Below are positions 22,120-33,478 of a stretch of DNA of 64,000 bases, piece after piece; the stretch's first letter is position 1, and each line of letters begins with the position of its first letter. The notes beneath the pieces are model-generated. The model did not search any database. It was not told the origin of the DNA and saw only the letters and a list, made by a program, of their open reading frames with translations. Source of the DNA: Angiostrongylus vasorum (taxonomy: Eukaryota > Nematoda > Chromadorea > Rhabditida > Metastrongylidae); NCBI GenBank assembly GCA_018806985.1, contig JADANN010000380.1, forward strand, positions 1,738,501 to 1,802,500, given 5' to 3'. The position numbers and the translations under genes are program-made.

Positions 22120-24550
22120 GTAATGTAAAGAGAAATACTTACTTTGTTCCTCAAATAGCTTGGATATTTGTAAGCTGTGGCCTCTTGTATGGAGGGCATT
22201 CTCCGCAATTCGTTTCCCGCCACGTTAGTCATTTTTGGACATGTGTTCTTCCAGTTTCATTCCTCTCTTTACTTCGTCTTCCCCTCCATAGCTCTTTGAT
22301 ATCGTCGCTGTCTATGGGGAACTTCCATTAAATTTAAATTTTCATTAATTCGCTAAGACATATTCGTGCAGCTAAGAATTTTATAAACCACGGTAATCCG
22401 ATGCCGAACAGACTTTGGTTTGAAACATTGGGAAAAATGGAACAGAAATTTTAGGTCGTGCTTCCACTTAAAAAGCTTTTTTTTGATCTGGTGAGAAAAA
22501 AGACGAAGTAAACTCTTTGATGACAATATCGAATGCTTTGCCACAACTCTGGCATTCGTAAACAGACGAAAGGATTGCGTAGAATCAGAACCCGACTGAC
22601 GGATAGGGACGGTGATTCCCGAAAACCATCAGGTGCAAGGGTGCTGTTTTCTTACGATCTTTACGCTGTCTGTCGGATATGACGTGGTATTAGCGGGAAT
22701 TGTATGATGATAAAAGTTAACCTCTGCATCACATTGAATCATTCGCATGGTTTCAGTGATCTCATCCTCGCTCGAAAATTCGTATGCTTTTCATGACTTC
22801 TCAAATTATCACTATGAGCGGTATGATGTCATGTAAACAGTTCAGCAGCCAGTATAGCGCATTTCGACTCGTACTCGTGCTCACGAGCGGGAGTGTCAAG
22901 AACTCGCACTCATAGCGAATCACCATGGAGCTAAAAGATGTCAAGACTGCTGAAAAGGTATGTACGACTTCCTCTGCTTCACTAGCGGCCCAAGGTAGGT
23001 AATTACTTGGGTGTTAAGCAAACTACTCTTGCATCTTTCCTTCTTTCTTCAGAAACTGTAGACTTTTTTGAAGGTCTGAAAAGGAGCCATGGAAAGAATA
23101 AATTGTACACGTCATTCTTATTCCCCGTTGCCTTAAGTGGATGCTGAATTGGAATCGATGCTGCGGCATTCGTTACGTCTTCTCCAGCTTGTATATTCTT
23201 GAGGAAGGAATTTCGCACATACCATTGAGCTCAGCAACTACAGGACATTCCTCTTATTTGAGTTGAGGTCAACGCCGTTGTAGTCAAAGACACTCCGTGA
23301 TTTTTTGATCGCACAAGCCGCATTCGTTTGGAAATCATCCGATCTACGTGAAGTCTTTCCTATACAGAATGTTCAATTCAGTCGAACAGACTCGTTGTGC
23401 TATATGGTTCTAGCTAAGCTTTTTTCACGGAAGGCTGGCAATGAAGTCAAACACCCATATCACATAAATCTTAGATAATCATTGATTCTCTCAATTCATA
23501 ACCGAATCGAACTTGATCCAGTGCCACAATTGCGTCTCCGGCCCACTTCAAAACAGTTCTCAACAAACGCACTCAGCGATGACTTTATGGAAGAAGATTA
23601 GTTCGGATGCGATTGTAGAGATAAGGAGAGACTCTTCTTTCTGCTGATAGTTAACGTCGATGAAGGTGCTGATCCATTTGGGGTCTTTCCAAGCTTCATT
23701 GGTGCTGGATGCTAATTTTGTTCGTCTGAACACATTTTTGTCCTTATTTTTTGTGCATTACAAGGGTTCCAACAAAAAGAAATTGCTCTGTAATTTGCAT
23801 TGCATTGGTCACAAGATAGCTTGAGAGACCTATTATTATGCATAAGGAATGGCCTGAGGATTTTATTTAGCAAGAGAAAATAGTGGAGACTGGAGTTGTT
23901 TGTTATCACCTCCACTGAGCAGTTATGTTTGTTTGCAAAGACCCACAAGCCGGCTTGAATTTGATCGTGAAACCCGGTTTGACGTTACATGCAGACATCT
24001 GAGCTAAATTGGCTCTCTCAACAAGTTTATGGCATATCTTCCTCATTATCAATAGGTGTTATGTGAAGGGTCTACAACGTAGAACACTTAAACCAGAGCA
24101 CCTCGCCACTTAAATCATATCACAACGGAATTATTGACGCCTATTCCACTTTTTTGATATCTTTGTTTAGTGTGACAGCTGACGAAGATAAGATTGAATA
24201 CAGTTACAAAACCGGCACACCTGTATCGTGATGCTGATTTTTTAGCCTCTAAATTCACCTGCCAAATCTCCCTTAGCGGATGATTTAAAACTCCTCGAGA
24301 AGAAGAAAGGAACACGCAAGCAAGTGAAATCAGGAAAGTCAGCGCCCAAGTCAAGGTCATTAATTTCCTTCATTACTAAGCATAACTATAGTGCCTGATG
24401 AATTGATCAATCTCGCCTTCACTCACTGACTGTCAGAAAACTAAAGGAAAATAAAACAATTGAGCAAGTACTATCATATTCTTTGCTTAATCCTTCTCAG
24501 ATCCGGTCAGTGGCTGGAAAAAGAACCCGTCGGAAAACTTACATTGCTAT
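22120..24550. other. Stretch without a supported gene
   Basis: Frames of up to 81 codons occur on both strands but none has recognisable content, splice support or composition shift. No family A-D repeat was seen. Likely intergenic. Confidence 0.3.
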
Positions 24551-24555
24551 TGCTA

Positions 24556-24832
24556 TGCCGCGTTTGGCGCAGTGGTCGGAGGCGCCCTGCAATACACATG
24601 GGATTGATCCCCGCGCCCAAGGCTCACGAATCCCTCCATCTCTCCGGGGTCGGGAAATTGGTACCTGACTTTCTGAGAGGATAGCAGCACTGACTCGACA
24701 CATCGGCAGGCTACCGTGAGTCATTGTAAAAGGCCAGATATGCATTCATTCACTTCCAAACGATGCTTAGTGAAGTAGTGTGTATGGCGCATCTCTAAAG
24801 GATTGATCAGTGCCGAGAGCTTTATCCTTTTT
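24556..24832 (+). repeat. Family-A tRNA-derived SINE
   Basis: Intact head GCGTTTGGCGCAGTGGTCGG (A box TGGCGCAGTGG) and B-box GGGATTGATCCCCGCGC, then the full family-A body through CAGCACTGACTCGACACATC, GATGCTTAGTGAAGT and TTTATCCTTTTTG. The proposed promoter elements are nearly consensus. Confidence 0.85.
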
Positions 24833-25208
24833 GTTTATTGCTATGCCATCGGACCCACTGATATAAAGAATTCCACACTACGAAAGAATATTGTAGTAGA
24901 GTGCAGCTTTTGGTACGATGAAAGGGCGAGTGCAGCACTGCAGCTGTGATGAGAAATTTCGGAATTTTTTCCTATCGTACTGGTAACTCTATACATCTGA
25001 GTTGATTCTCGTTATCTCTCATTGTCTCTTGATTGGTCTTCTCACCTGACCAGTGCACAGTGCTGTTGTATCGTAGCCACTTTTACTTACAACCATTTTT
25101 TATGTGCAGCATACACCACTTTATATATATCACGATAACACGCACTAGAGGGTCTAAAGAAATGAGGGTTTTTTCTAGTCGATGACATAAAGGAAATCCT
25201 TTTACAGA

Positions 25209-27332
25209 AAAAGAAATTCTGGTAAGGATGAAAGATCTAATAGTGTCGATCCTGTTCAAGCGACCGCAGAAACGAGTAAGACTGAGGACGTACAAACGAC
25301 ACAAGTAGAGTTGAGGACCGACGGCGCGGAAACGGCCTCTCTGCCGACGTCCGTGGATTCGGGATCGTCAACTGGTAAGAAAATGAGCAAATCTAGTAAA
25401 ACCGAGAAAACGACTGAAAGAGCAACTATGTTGCCAAGTATGTCTTTCACAGAAAAGTCGGAAAAGTTGGGAATGGGCTCGAGCACCACTAGTGTCCTGG
25501 GTGGTGTCAATACAAAGTCGTATGGATCTGCGAAGACGAGCGGTTGTCAGACAGCTGCATGCGCACCTCAAGCGACAACCGACAGACAAGTAAGCCTTAA
25601 GAAAGGCACTTTTAGATAACTGAGTAATTAACTCTTCCCCGGTGAAGCTTATTTTCTGATAAATGACGGTAAAATTTCCGATGACTGGAATAGTTCAGAA
25701 GCTAATAATTTCTACAGATTTGTAAGAAAAAGCTTTACTCTGTCGCACTAGTAACATTTGCAATTTTTGTACAGTGTCCTTTCCGTTCTAAATACATTCA
25801 GAACTAAAATTTTCAATAGGTCGAAAACAAGTTAGAAAGGTTCAAGATTTCCAACGCAGTGTCGGCGGTCGTGCAAACATGCACGATACACGGGAAGCAT
25901 CGTGTTATTCTTGTTGAGGAAACCCGCTTGATCAATTGGGTTCATGTTCAGAATACGGGTCTTAAAACAAAAAGTGAAGGAGACACGTCTCATACGGTCC
26001 AGGACTCGGAGTCCCATTTTCTTATAATAACATGCGTCATCGTAGGCAAAAAATAGCTAGATTCCAATATTTTCTTCATACAGTGACGCGTTCTGGATAG
26101 CCCATGTAGCAGGCTCATAGTCAATTCCTCGATCTCAAACTATTTTATAAAAATAAGGGTCGCCGTACGTCCGTTAGTTGATTAGTTAAAGGTTTTTTGG
26201 CCCCAAATATGGGGGTTTGAGGGTACAAGTAAAGTATTTCCTTTTTTTCCGTCATGAGTTTCATAGGGTAGCGTTATATGTGCATTTTATCCTGAAATGT
26301 AATGCCCCATCTTGATTTGTTCTCAAATTGTACTCAACGGTCCACTTTATGGTGGTAGCCCTTAATATAGCGCAGTTTACTTCTACTGGTGATAATGTGG
26401 TATTTGTACTAGTATGTTCTGATAAAACTTACACTATGGTAGAATGGGTGAACACTGACGATGGTGCAGAGTGTGGACAAAGATCGCCACGTACTCAGAA
26501 TAGCGCAAGAACTCGCTAGCTAGCAACATTTTCAGTAAGATATTCATTACGCTTTCCGTAACAATGAAATACAGGTTGGGACCATTGAAACGTCCAAGTC
26601 GGAAGCTACACATAATAAAACGCCTTGTACAAAGGAATGGAAGAAATCATCATCCCATTCACCGAAATTGTAAGCTGTTCCTTGGAAATCGTGTCCAATA
26701 ACAAAGTTATTTGAAAAGTTAATTACAAGTACATTTGCTTCTAAAACTTCACTTAAAGACCATTTTGTCAGCTAAGAAGTAAGTTGAGCTCATTTACTAT
26801 CCAAGAGATAAGTTGAGCATTCCTAAATTCTAACAGAAATGAAGAACCGACTACGTCTGAGCAACGAGATAAAAAAGAAGAAAAAGAAGTCCAAGACGGT
26901 TTGCTTGTTTATCTATTTCTGATTGCATGGGTTTTTAAACGATAATCGATTAGTTCCAGAGGACCAGATCGAGTGAAAGGAAGCAGTTTAAGAAGTCGCC
27001 AATTCCTACCCTTTTCAAGAAGCCTAGGATTCGTCGCCAAAAAATCTGGAGGAAAGCATGAGTTGAAGGGACTCACTCCCAAGGAGTTTGAGAAAGATGA
27101 AAATCAGACTATGAAGTCTTCATCAAACGAAACGAAAAACTACCAAAGTGGAAGAAGGCGCAGTAACTCCGAAGATTACGAAGATCCAAAGAACTTCTTC
27201 CGCAACGAATGGTGAAGTTGCAGTGGGATTCGGTAGCAACCAGGAAACAATAGTCAAGGTGGATTCTACGCCAGACGGAGCTGTTGATAGACAAGCAGCA
27301 CTTCAAGTGGAGATCTCACATGAAAGAAGAAG
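25209..27332 (+). CDS. Ser/Thr-rich multi-exon gene of unknown function (partial)
   Basis: Exon-like blocks: about 25,209-25,589 (acceptor TTTTACAG; acidic and Ser/Thr/Lys-rich, with TGKKMSKSSKTEKTTERAT; donor CAA|GTAAGC), 25,820-26,041 (acceptor TTCAATAG; NKLERFKISNAVSAVVQTC and LINWVHVQNTG; donor ATC|GTAGGC), a possible 26,376-26,447 (VVFVLVCSDKTYTMVEW; donor GTGAAC), and about 27,120-27,332 (ATNGEVAVGFGSNQETIVK; donor GTTGGT). The first two join in phase 0. The first exon predicts a disordered segment, the second a folded one. Both ends are unknown, and the same gene may extend right to 30 kb or beyond. I do not recognise the family. Confidence 0.45.
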
Positions 27333-27340
27333 GTTGGTGA

Positions 27341-29340
27341 TTATTCAGTAGTTTTGATTCAATCAATTTCTACATTAATTTGAGTATCCTGGTACGAATG
27401 AACGGCTTGCAATGTGTCTATTCTTTACTGAGATGTTTGTATGCTCCGATCACACTGTTCGGACTGGCTCCAGTATAATTTCCATCCGTTTATTTCCCTC
27501 CCAATCGCAGCTCATAGAAGTGGTCATTTTCACGCACTGTGTTCTCTGCGAGTGTCAATTTCGTGGTCCATAGATCGAAGCCTTCAAATGCATCTGGTTG
27601 ACATTAGTTACAAAGATGTTCGCCGGATGTAGGGACTCTACTTGTCTCTCCGTCGTCAACCAATCTCAACACATCACCGGCAAATTTGGAACTTGAAGAA
27701 TTCTATTCTACTTCTAGTTTTTTCCAGCCACATCGTCATCGTGCTTTTTAGTGATTTCGCAACCTCGATGTGTTTATAAATGTTAGAAGTTTCAGAATTT
27801 GTTTAGCAATTTATCTATAAAAGTAAACGGAACGCTTTGAAAATGCAGCTGTAGAAGGCCGTGATTAAAAGTTTAGTGGTGAAACTATCAGATGCAGATT
27901 GATAAGCTTTTTAAGGCACAGTAAGTGCAATGTCTATCTCATGAAAGTAAACAGCTGTGGAGATAAATATGTTTCCTAGTTGAGTAATGATGATGGTTGC
28001 CATTAATTCAACTCAGCAGTGAGATTTCAACCAGCAGCTGCCGAGGTGTTTCGTCGTTGGTCTTCGTCACACCATCTCTGAGCTATTTGAACGACACTTT
28101 ACAGCACAGCAATACGTTTTCCTGCAATGAAAGCAATCAGAGAAAAGGAACCACACGTAAAGATTGAAGTTCAAAGATGTCCTGGTCTCCTGCGTGTAAA
28201 AATACCGCAAAAATGGTAGTGAAAATATGCTTAGAAATAGTCTTTACATCTGCTTCGCTTGTACTAGCAAACTATTCTGTCTCCGTTGGATCGAATGTTG
28301 AGAACAGAATATAAGACAAGGCCTGTAATACGTCCGTTATTGGGGTTTCATCTATTGAAGTGGTTCCCACGATAACACAGGTGTTGAAGAATCTGTATAA
28401 TCGCTCATCAGTGCAGACGCTTCTGCTCCACTTGAAGAGGCCTACGCCTGCAGAATCCTTTGCACAATCGCCATCATTCCGAAACCATGTTTAATCAAGA
28501 AGTTTTCTGAACACTAGAGTCACCGTCTCATTAAAGGAAAGTGCACGAATTCCTCTAATAATCAGTGCTTCGCTTCCACTAGAGGACTCGACTCTATTCT
28601 TCGCTGTAAGACGGATGTGTATGGACGCTGGTATCTGATTGAAATTTAATTGAACTATTGTTGAAATCTAAGGCTCCGTCGGCTACAAATACCTCAAAAC
28701 AACTCAAATATCTGCTGGAGTAATCCCTTTCCTGATGAATTCTAAGTACATACATTCTAGGGCGGAAACGAGTTATAAAGTCTCTTCTCCTATCCGCCCG
28801 TATCTTTTCACACTTTAACGTATCTGCGTCAATTCGTGCTTAAGTGAAACCCATCGCCATATTTCTTGCATTAGCAGTCCAACCAAAGAACGTTGGGTGT
28901 CCATCCGGTCCGTTTTCACAGCTTGCAACAGTCTTACGTTCCTCAGTCGTCTCTGTTGCAATCCTATCCTGCAGTTATAAAACTCTGAGCTTCCAAATAA
29001 GTGGCAGACCACCAGGGAAAACGAATTGTTTTAAGTGAGCTCCTTGCTTCTTATATTTTTGAGAAATCTGTGTTGTTTTTATGATCACATATTTTACCGT
29101 AAACAGTTCCGAAATTATTCTCAAATTCTAATTCATTTAATTTTGATTGACACTGGTAGATGTCCTTCCTCTCAGTGGGATTTTCTTTTCCCTCCGTCTT
29201 CCACAGTTTCCACAAATACAAAATTTTGCTTATAAAGCGAGCAGTCCTGGATACGGTTCAGAAGCTTTGCTTTATAATTTTAATGCTGTCTATGGATCGA
29301 AAAATAGAATATGATGCAAGTACATAGTTTCAAGCCTCTC
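27341..29340. other. Stretch without a supported gene
   Basis: No frame stands out. A weak family-B SINE trace appears near 28,100-28,190 (GGAACCACACGTAAAGATTGAAG). The remainder shows nothing I can name; it may be intron of a gene whose exons lie on both sides. Confidence 0.3.
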
Positions 29341-29344
29341 ATTT

Positions 29345-30057
29345 TTGACTTCGAACTCACCTCCAAAAATCACCGACAATATTAAAAGCAGTGAATATGC
29401 CCTTCTTTTGTATGTCGAGTTGGAACGAGATACTTCAGTAAGTCAAGCGATCGGCGCCGTGCTGCTTGTGAATCTGCTGGTCGAGTGCAGATCTCCAAGG
29501 GCGACTAACCCTCCTCACTCCCCCTCTTTGTACGTTGGTTTGCCTTCGTTTTTTTCCAAAAACGTGGTAACAGAAGTTTGTTTGGAACAAGGTTTTCCGG
29601 AAAACAATCTTGTCAAATGGTTCAGATTCGTTCTCTTCAAACTGTCCGCGTCGAACCAAACACCAGTGAGATTGTAATCACGACGAATGTGGTGTTGCAC
29701 TCTAGCAGACTTTCTCTTCAGGAACGGAAACAAGAATTACGGAATCTTGTGAAGGTTTCAATTATTTTGCGGCATCTTCTAGACATGTTAAATGTGGTTT
29801 GCTTCATAATTAAATGCGAACATAAAACTAAGGTGAAAGCGGCAGTGGTGAACGCAAAGACAATGAATGACGACGGATTTCGAGAAGAGCAAACCGCGCA
29901 AAGCGTACTTATCGGGAAGCACATGATCGTCGTTGAGAGAAAGACCACACTTCTGGTAACAATTTATTATGTCAAATCAGAAATCCCCGGACCCACTCAA
30001 TGTGTTAGGCCCGTTTCACACGTTCGAATAATTCCAGTAACGATTCCAAACTCCTGA
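29345..30057 (+). CDS. Exon-like blocks of an unknown plus-strand gene
   Basis: Three protein-like pieces are present: 29,345 to about 29,440 (KSSEYALLLYVELERDTSVS), about 29,615-29,752 (QIRSLQTVRVEPNTSEIVIT, then SLQERKQELRNLVK before a GTTTCA donor), and about 29,840-29,958 (KAAVVNAKTMNDDGFREEQT, ending before GTAACA). Alternating hydrophobic and charged residues suggest beta-rich, soluble sequence. The 159-codon frame 29,578-30,057 covers two of them and probably includes a short retained intron. Connection with the 25-kb and 33-kb exons is possible but unproven. Confidence 0.4.
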
Positions 30058-30059
30058 AA

Positions 30060-31500
30060 ACCACACAGTGGTCGACTTTCAGTTGGTTTTAATTAATTTT
30101 TTTTCCATTCATCCTTAAACGTGTGAGGGAGAAAGTAATCTGAACCGTTTAGAAGAAAGCGCAGCCAGTGTCGGACAAGTCAAAGGTAAAGTACTGGGAG
30201 GGCTTCATCTGTAGGTAGAGGGCGATTGCTTAGTAGGAACTCCTTGTTGCCATGTGGTTGGTGAAAAGTACGAGCAAATGTATAATAATGGAAACTGTCG
30301 AGGAACGTTCTGGTTTCGAAAATCAGTCGGTGGCACTTGAAGAGAACTAATTTCATAGATAGTGTTGAAGTCTCTAGTAATGCTGCGCTGATTCAGTTTG
30401 TCGGCGGAGCACTCGTATTCTTCCCAGCTAATCTGCCGTCTAGTGCTCCTAGTGCTCACAGTACTTCCATGTCTGCTACAGGGACTGGTCCGAGTGCTTG
30501 ATCCAGCTGATAGATTTTTTTAGCAAAAGGTGTTCTTTGGAGAAAAGCAGCGTACATAAGCAACGTACATTTGTTACACGATTACGGTGTCAAACGAGAT
30601 TACATGGAAAATAACGTATTTATTTAAAATCCATATTGCATTTTTAAGAGAAGTGAGCAAGGCAGGGTTCTTCGCACTAACGACACTCGTAAATATAACC
30701 ATATTTGTGAGGCAAAGATGAGTCCAACCTTGGAAACGGATGGGAAAAAGGTAGCGTCTCTTGCATCTTATTATTATCGTTTTGGTTCCGAAGTAAATGA
30801 ATAAAGGAGAGAGCATTTTAGAGTTTAGCATACCCTTAAGGATGCGCCATGCCTCTGTCCCCCTGACACATTCGCGAGTAGCGCGGATGTCATGGCGGCT
30901 GCAAGAGCAGTAGAACTCGTACGCGATTTAGACACGGTAAAGCTGGTTTTTTGGGCAATGAGCGATAAATTTTCGATAGCAAGAAGGTTTGTGGAGTTGA
31001 GAATACTACAGTATTACAGAAGATGCTTTCCCTTTATCCAACCAAAACTATCCATTTTTACTACTTGCTACAGTCAACCGTAGTGTGGCATCCACCCCAC
31101 CTCTTTTGCTGTCAATGTTTGGAAAGATTTAGCAGCTTATGTTGAGTATAACCGAATATTTCTTGTGTTATTCGCCCATGCAACCCGATAACCACGACCC
31201 ACCAAAACGCTTTCTAGTCAGAAATCGAACTGTTTATGCCTTAGTTAAGGGTCGATGTAGGTTTTCCACGAGTCCTGGTAATTTTTAGTAAAAGATCATG
31301 CAAAGTTTAAAACTTAACACAGTCGTAGCTACCACTGTAAAGAAAATAATATTTTTCAAAGGTGTATTTCTCGTTCTAAGTTTACCTAAATCTTAAGCCT
31401 TCAAAAAAAAACCCCCAGTTTCAATCGTGGTAGAACGGTCACACTTGTATCCTGTCCATGAAGACCTTTGAACATTTAAAATTATAATGTTGAAAATTAC
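30060..31500. other. Region with no clear gene
   Basis: A 63-codon plus-strand frame (30,892-31,083, with AARAVELVRDLDTVKLVFWA) has exon-like composition but lacks supporting splice sites. Minus-strand frames at 30,205-30,459 and 30,574-30,831 have no recognisable content. No family A-D repeats here. Confidence 0.25.
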
Positions 31501-31501
31501 A

Positions 31502-31782
31502 AGGGCGCCTGTGGCGCAGTGGTCGGAGACGTCCTGTAACACACGCGTGAAATCGATCCCTTCGCCCGTAGCTCACCAAACCCTCCATCCCACCGTGGTC
31601 AGCAAACTGGTGCCAGACTTGTCTGGGAGGATAGCAGCATTGGCTTGATAAATCGGTAGGCCACCGCGAGTCATTATAAAAGCCAGGTATGCATTCAGTC
31701 ACGTCCAAACGATGATCACTGAAGTCGAGTGCATGACGCATCCCTCAGGGATTGATCAACGCCAAAAGCTCTATCCTTTTAA
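31502..31782 (+). repeat. Family-A tRNA-derived SINE
   Basis: Head GGCGCCTGTGGCGCAGTGGT, B-box-like AAATCGATCCCTTCGCCC, then the standard body including GTGCCAGACTTGTCTGGGAG, GATAGCAGCATTGGCTTGAT, GATGATCACTGAAGTCGAG and CTCAGGGATTGATCAACGCC. The tail reaches CTATCCTTTT. Full length. Confidence 0.85.
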
Positions 31783-31802
31783 GCTTTTTTTACTGTTCTA
31801 AC

Positions 31803-32070
31803 ATTTATTTACTGCGTGTTTTTTTCATACAGGTAGTGTGAGATATGCAACCACAAGTATGCTGAAATGCAAGCAAAACTCGAGATCTCAGGAGCGCTTC
31901 GAACCCGTGATTACCCTTCCCATGGGCTCATCGCGTGTTTCATGGGCTCACTGCACCAACCAGGGCGGATTCTTTGTATTCCTGTCAGCCAGTTTTTTCT
32001 CTAATGTTGTTATCAACAATCATCCGTCAAGGGAAATGACCTGGGAATACAAATCGACACTGATTTACTT
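31803..32070. repeat. Highly diverged MITE/family-C copy
   Basis: The left end, TTTATTTACTGCGTGTTTTTTTCAT, matches the MITE ends at 1,528 and 13,298. The right part (ATCAACAATCATCCGTCAAGGGAAATGACCTGGGAA in pieces) matches the family-C leader at 1,420-1,470 and 47,070-47,120. The tRNA-like core between them has decayed. This copy supports the idea that MITE ends and family C belong to one element. Confidence 0.45.
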
Positions 32071-32635
32071 TACAAATTTTTTGTTTAACCTACGACTTTA
32101 TTCACAGTAAGAAATAAAGATCGATAACGTTCACAGTGAGCTGAAACATCTCTATTGGAAGGTGTAACTGCCTTTGCGTTAGTGTAAGGCATCTCTGAAT
32201 GGCCTCCATCGATCTCTTGTTCTGCTTTCCTTTCGCTCTTTCTCACCAATCTCCTTCTTCATTACATCTCCTTCACTCATAGTGAATCTTCTCGTCGCTT
32301 CTTATCGACTTATGGTGGTCGAAAGTTGAATTTTGCAGCCTATTTATGGCCTTGGTAGAATCGCCGTTCGTCACTAAATGCTCCTTCAGAAGCACATAAG
32401 AAGAACGTTTCCATAACAACGACATTACTTGGTAATACCACTCACCGTTGACTTCATCATCGTTGACACCTGGTAATACACCTTCATCCTTCTTCTTCGA
32501 TCCATTTTTAAGGTCTTCAAAGGAAAGATGCACGTTATTGTCCACACCACTAACTTGCTCATTGTTCCTCTGGCCGAGAAGACAATCGAGACTAAAGTGA
32601 AAGTCGTTGTCACCTCACTCTTGAAAAAAGATTTG

Positions 32636-32896
32636 GCGTTGATCATTCCCTGAGGGATGCGCCGTGCATTCGACTTCATTAAGTATCGTTGGAAATGAAT
32701 GAATGCATATATGGCCCTTCACAATGGTTCTCGGTGGCCTACCGATGTATCGAGCCAATGCTGCTATCCTCCCAGACAATTTTGGTACCAACTTGCCGAC
32801 CGCAAAGGGATGGAAGGCTTGGTGGGCCATAGGCGCAGGGGATCGATTCCACGTTGTGTCACAGTGGCACCTCCAACCACTGCGCCACACGCGCCC
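32636..32896 (-). repeat. Family-A SINE with target-site duplication
   Basis: The minus-strand head (GGCGCGTGTGGCGCAGTGGT read on the complement) is at the right end and the body ends at left with the AATCCCTGAGG-like block. An 11-bp direct repeat, ACCTCACTCTT, flanks it at 32,612-32,622 and 32,898-32,908, as expected for target-primed insertion. The flanks left of the insertion contain a protein-like frame, so it may have landed in a transcribed region. Confidence 0.85.
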
Positions 32897-33478
32897 TACC
32901 TCACTCTTAAGCAGTCAAAATCGACAGTCGAGATAAAACTGAGTAAAACGGGAGAAAAAATAAACAAGAAGAAACGGACAATGAAGGGACAATCTGACGA
33001 TACCCTCTTAAGAAATCGAGCTTCTCATTTGCCGTTTACGCGGATCATTCCAGAATTTTTTCAAGAATTATGGAAAAGTGGCTCAGTTCTTCCGCCGGAA
33101 ACTGAAAAATTCCGCTTTGCTTGTCGCTTTGTTTCTTTCCTTTTGTTTTTGCTTTGTTTTTCGAACTTTTCAATAACCTTTGCTTCAAATTTATAGTTGC
33201 TTAAATTCATTTATGCTTTCTAGAAAGCAAATCTTGGCTCATACAGACGTTGTCAACTGAAACGAATTGATTGATTGAAGTTGAAATTGGATTTTTTGAG
33301 AAATTTTAGCTTTTAGATAGAGCTGAAGTAGAAATGACACTCTAGAAATGTCTTTACACTCCATTAGAGTGATAGAGCAAAAACTTCCGCAGATGTGTCA
33401 GATTCTCCGACTTCGTATATGCTTTGGTTACTAGGTATCCGAAATGCTAGGAAGACCAGTATCGTTACATCATCTTAG

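Noticed and set aside
24556..24640. Possible real tRNA gene at SINE heads
   Set aside because: A and B boxes are present but no acceptor stem or anticodon arm closes, and the same head is followed by a common 230-base body in all copies.
32699..33196. 165-codon open frame
   Set aside because: Its first third is SINE sequence and the rest is low complexity; a chance fusion across the insertion is more likely than a gene.
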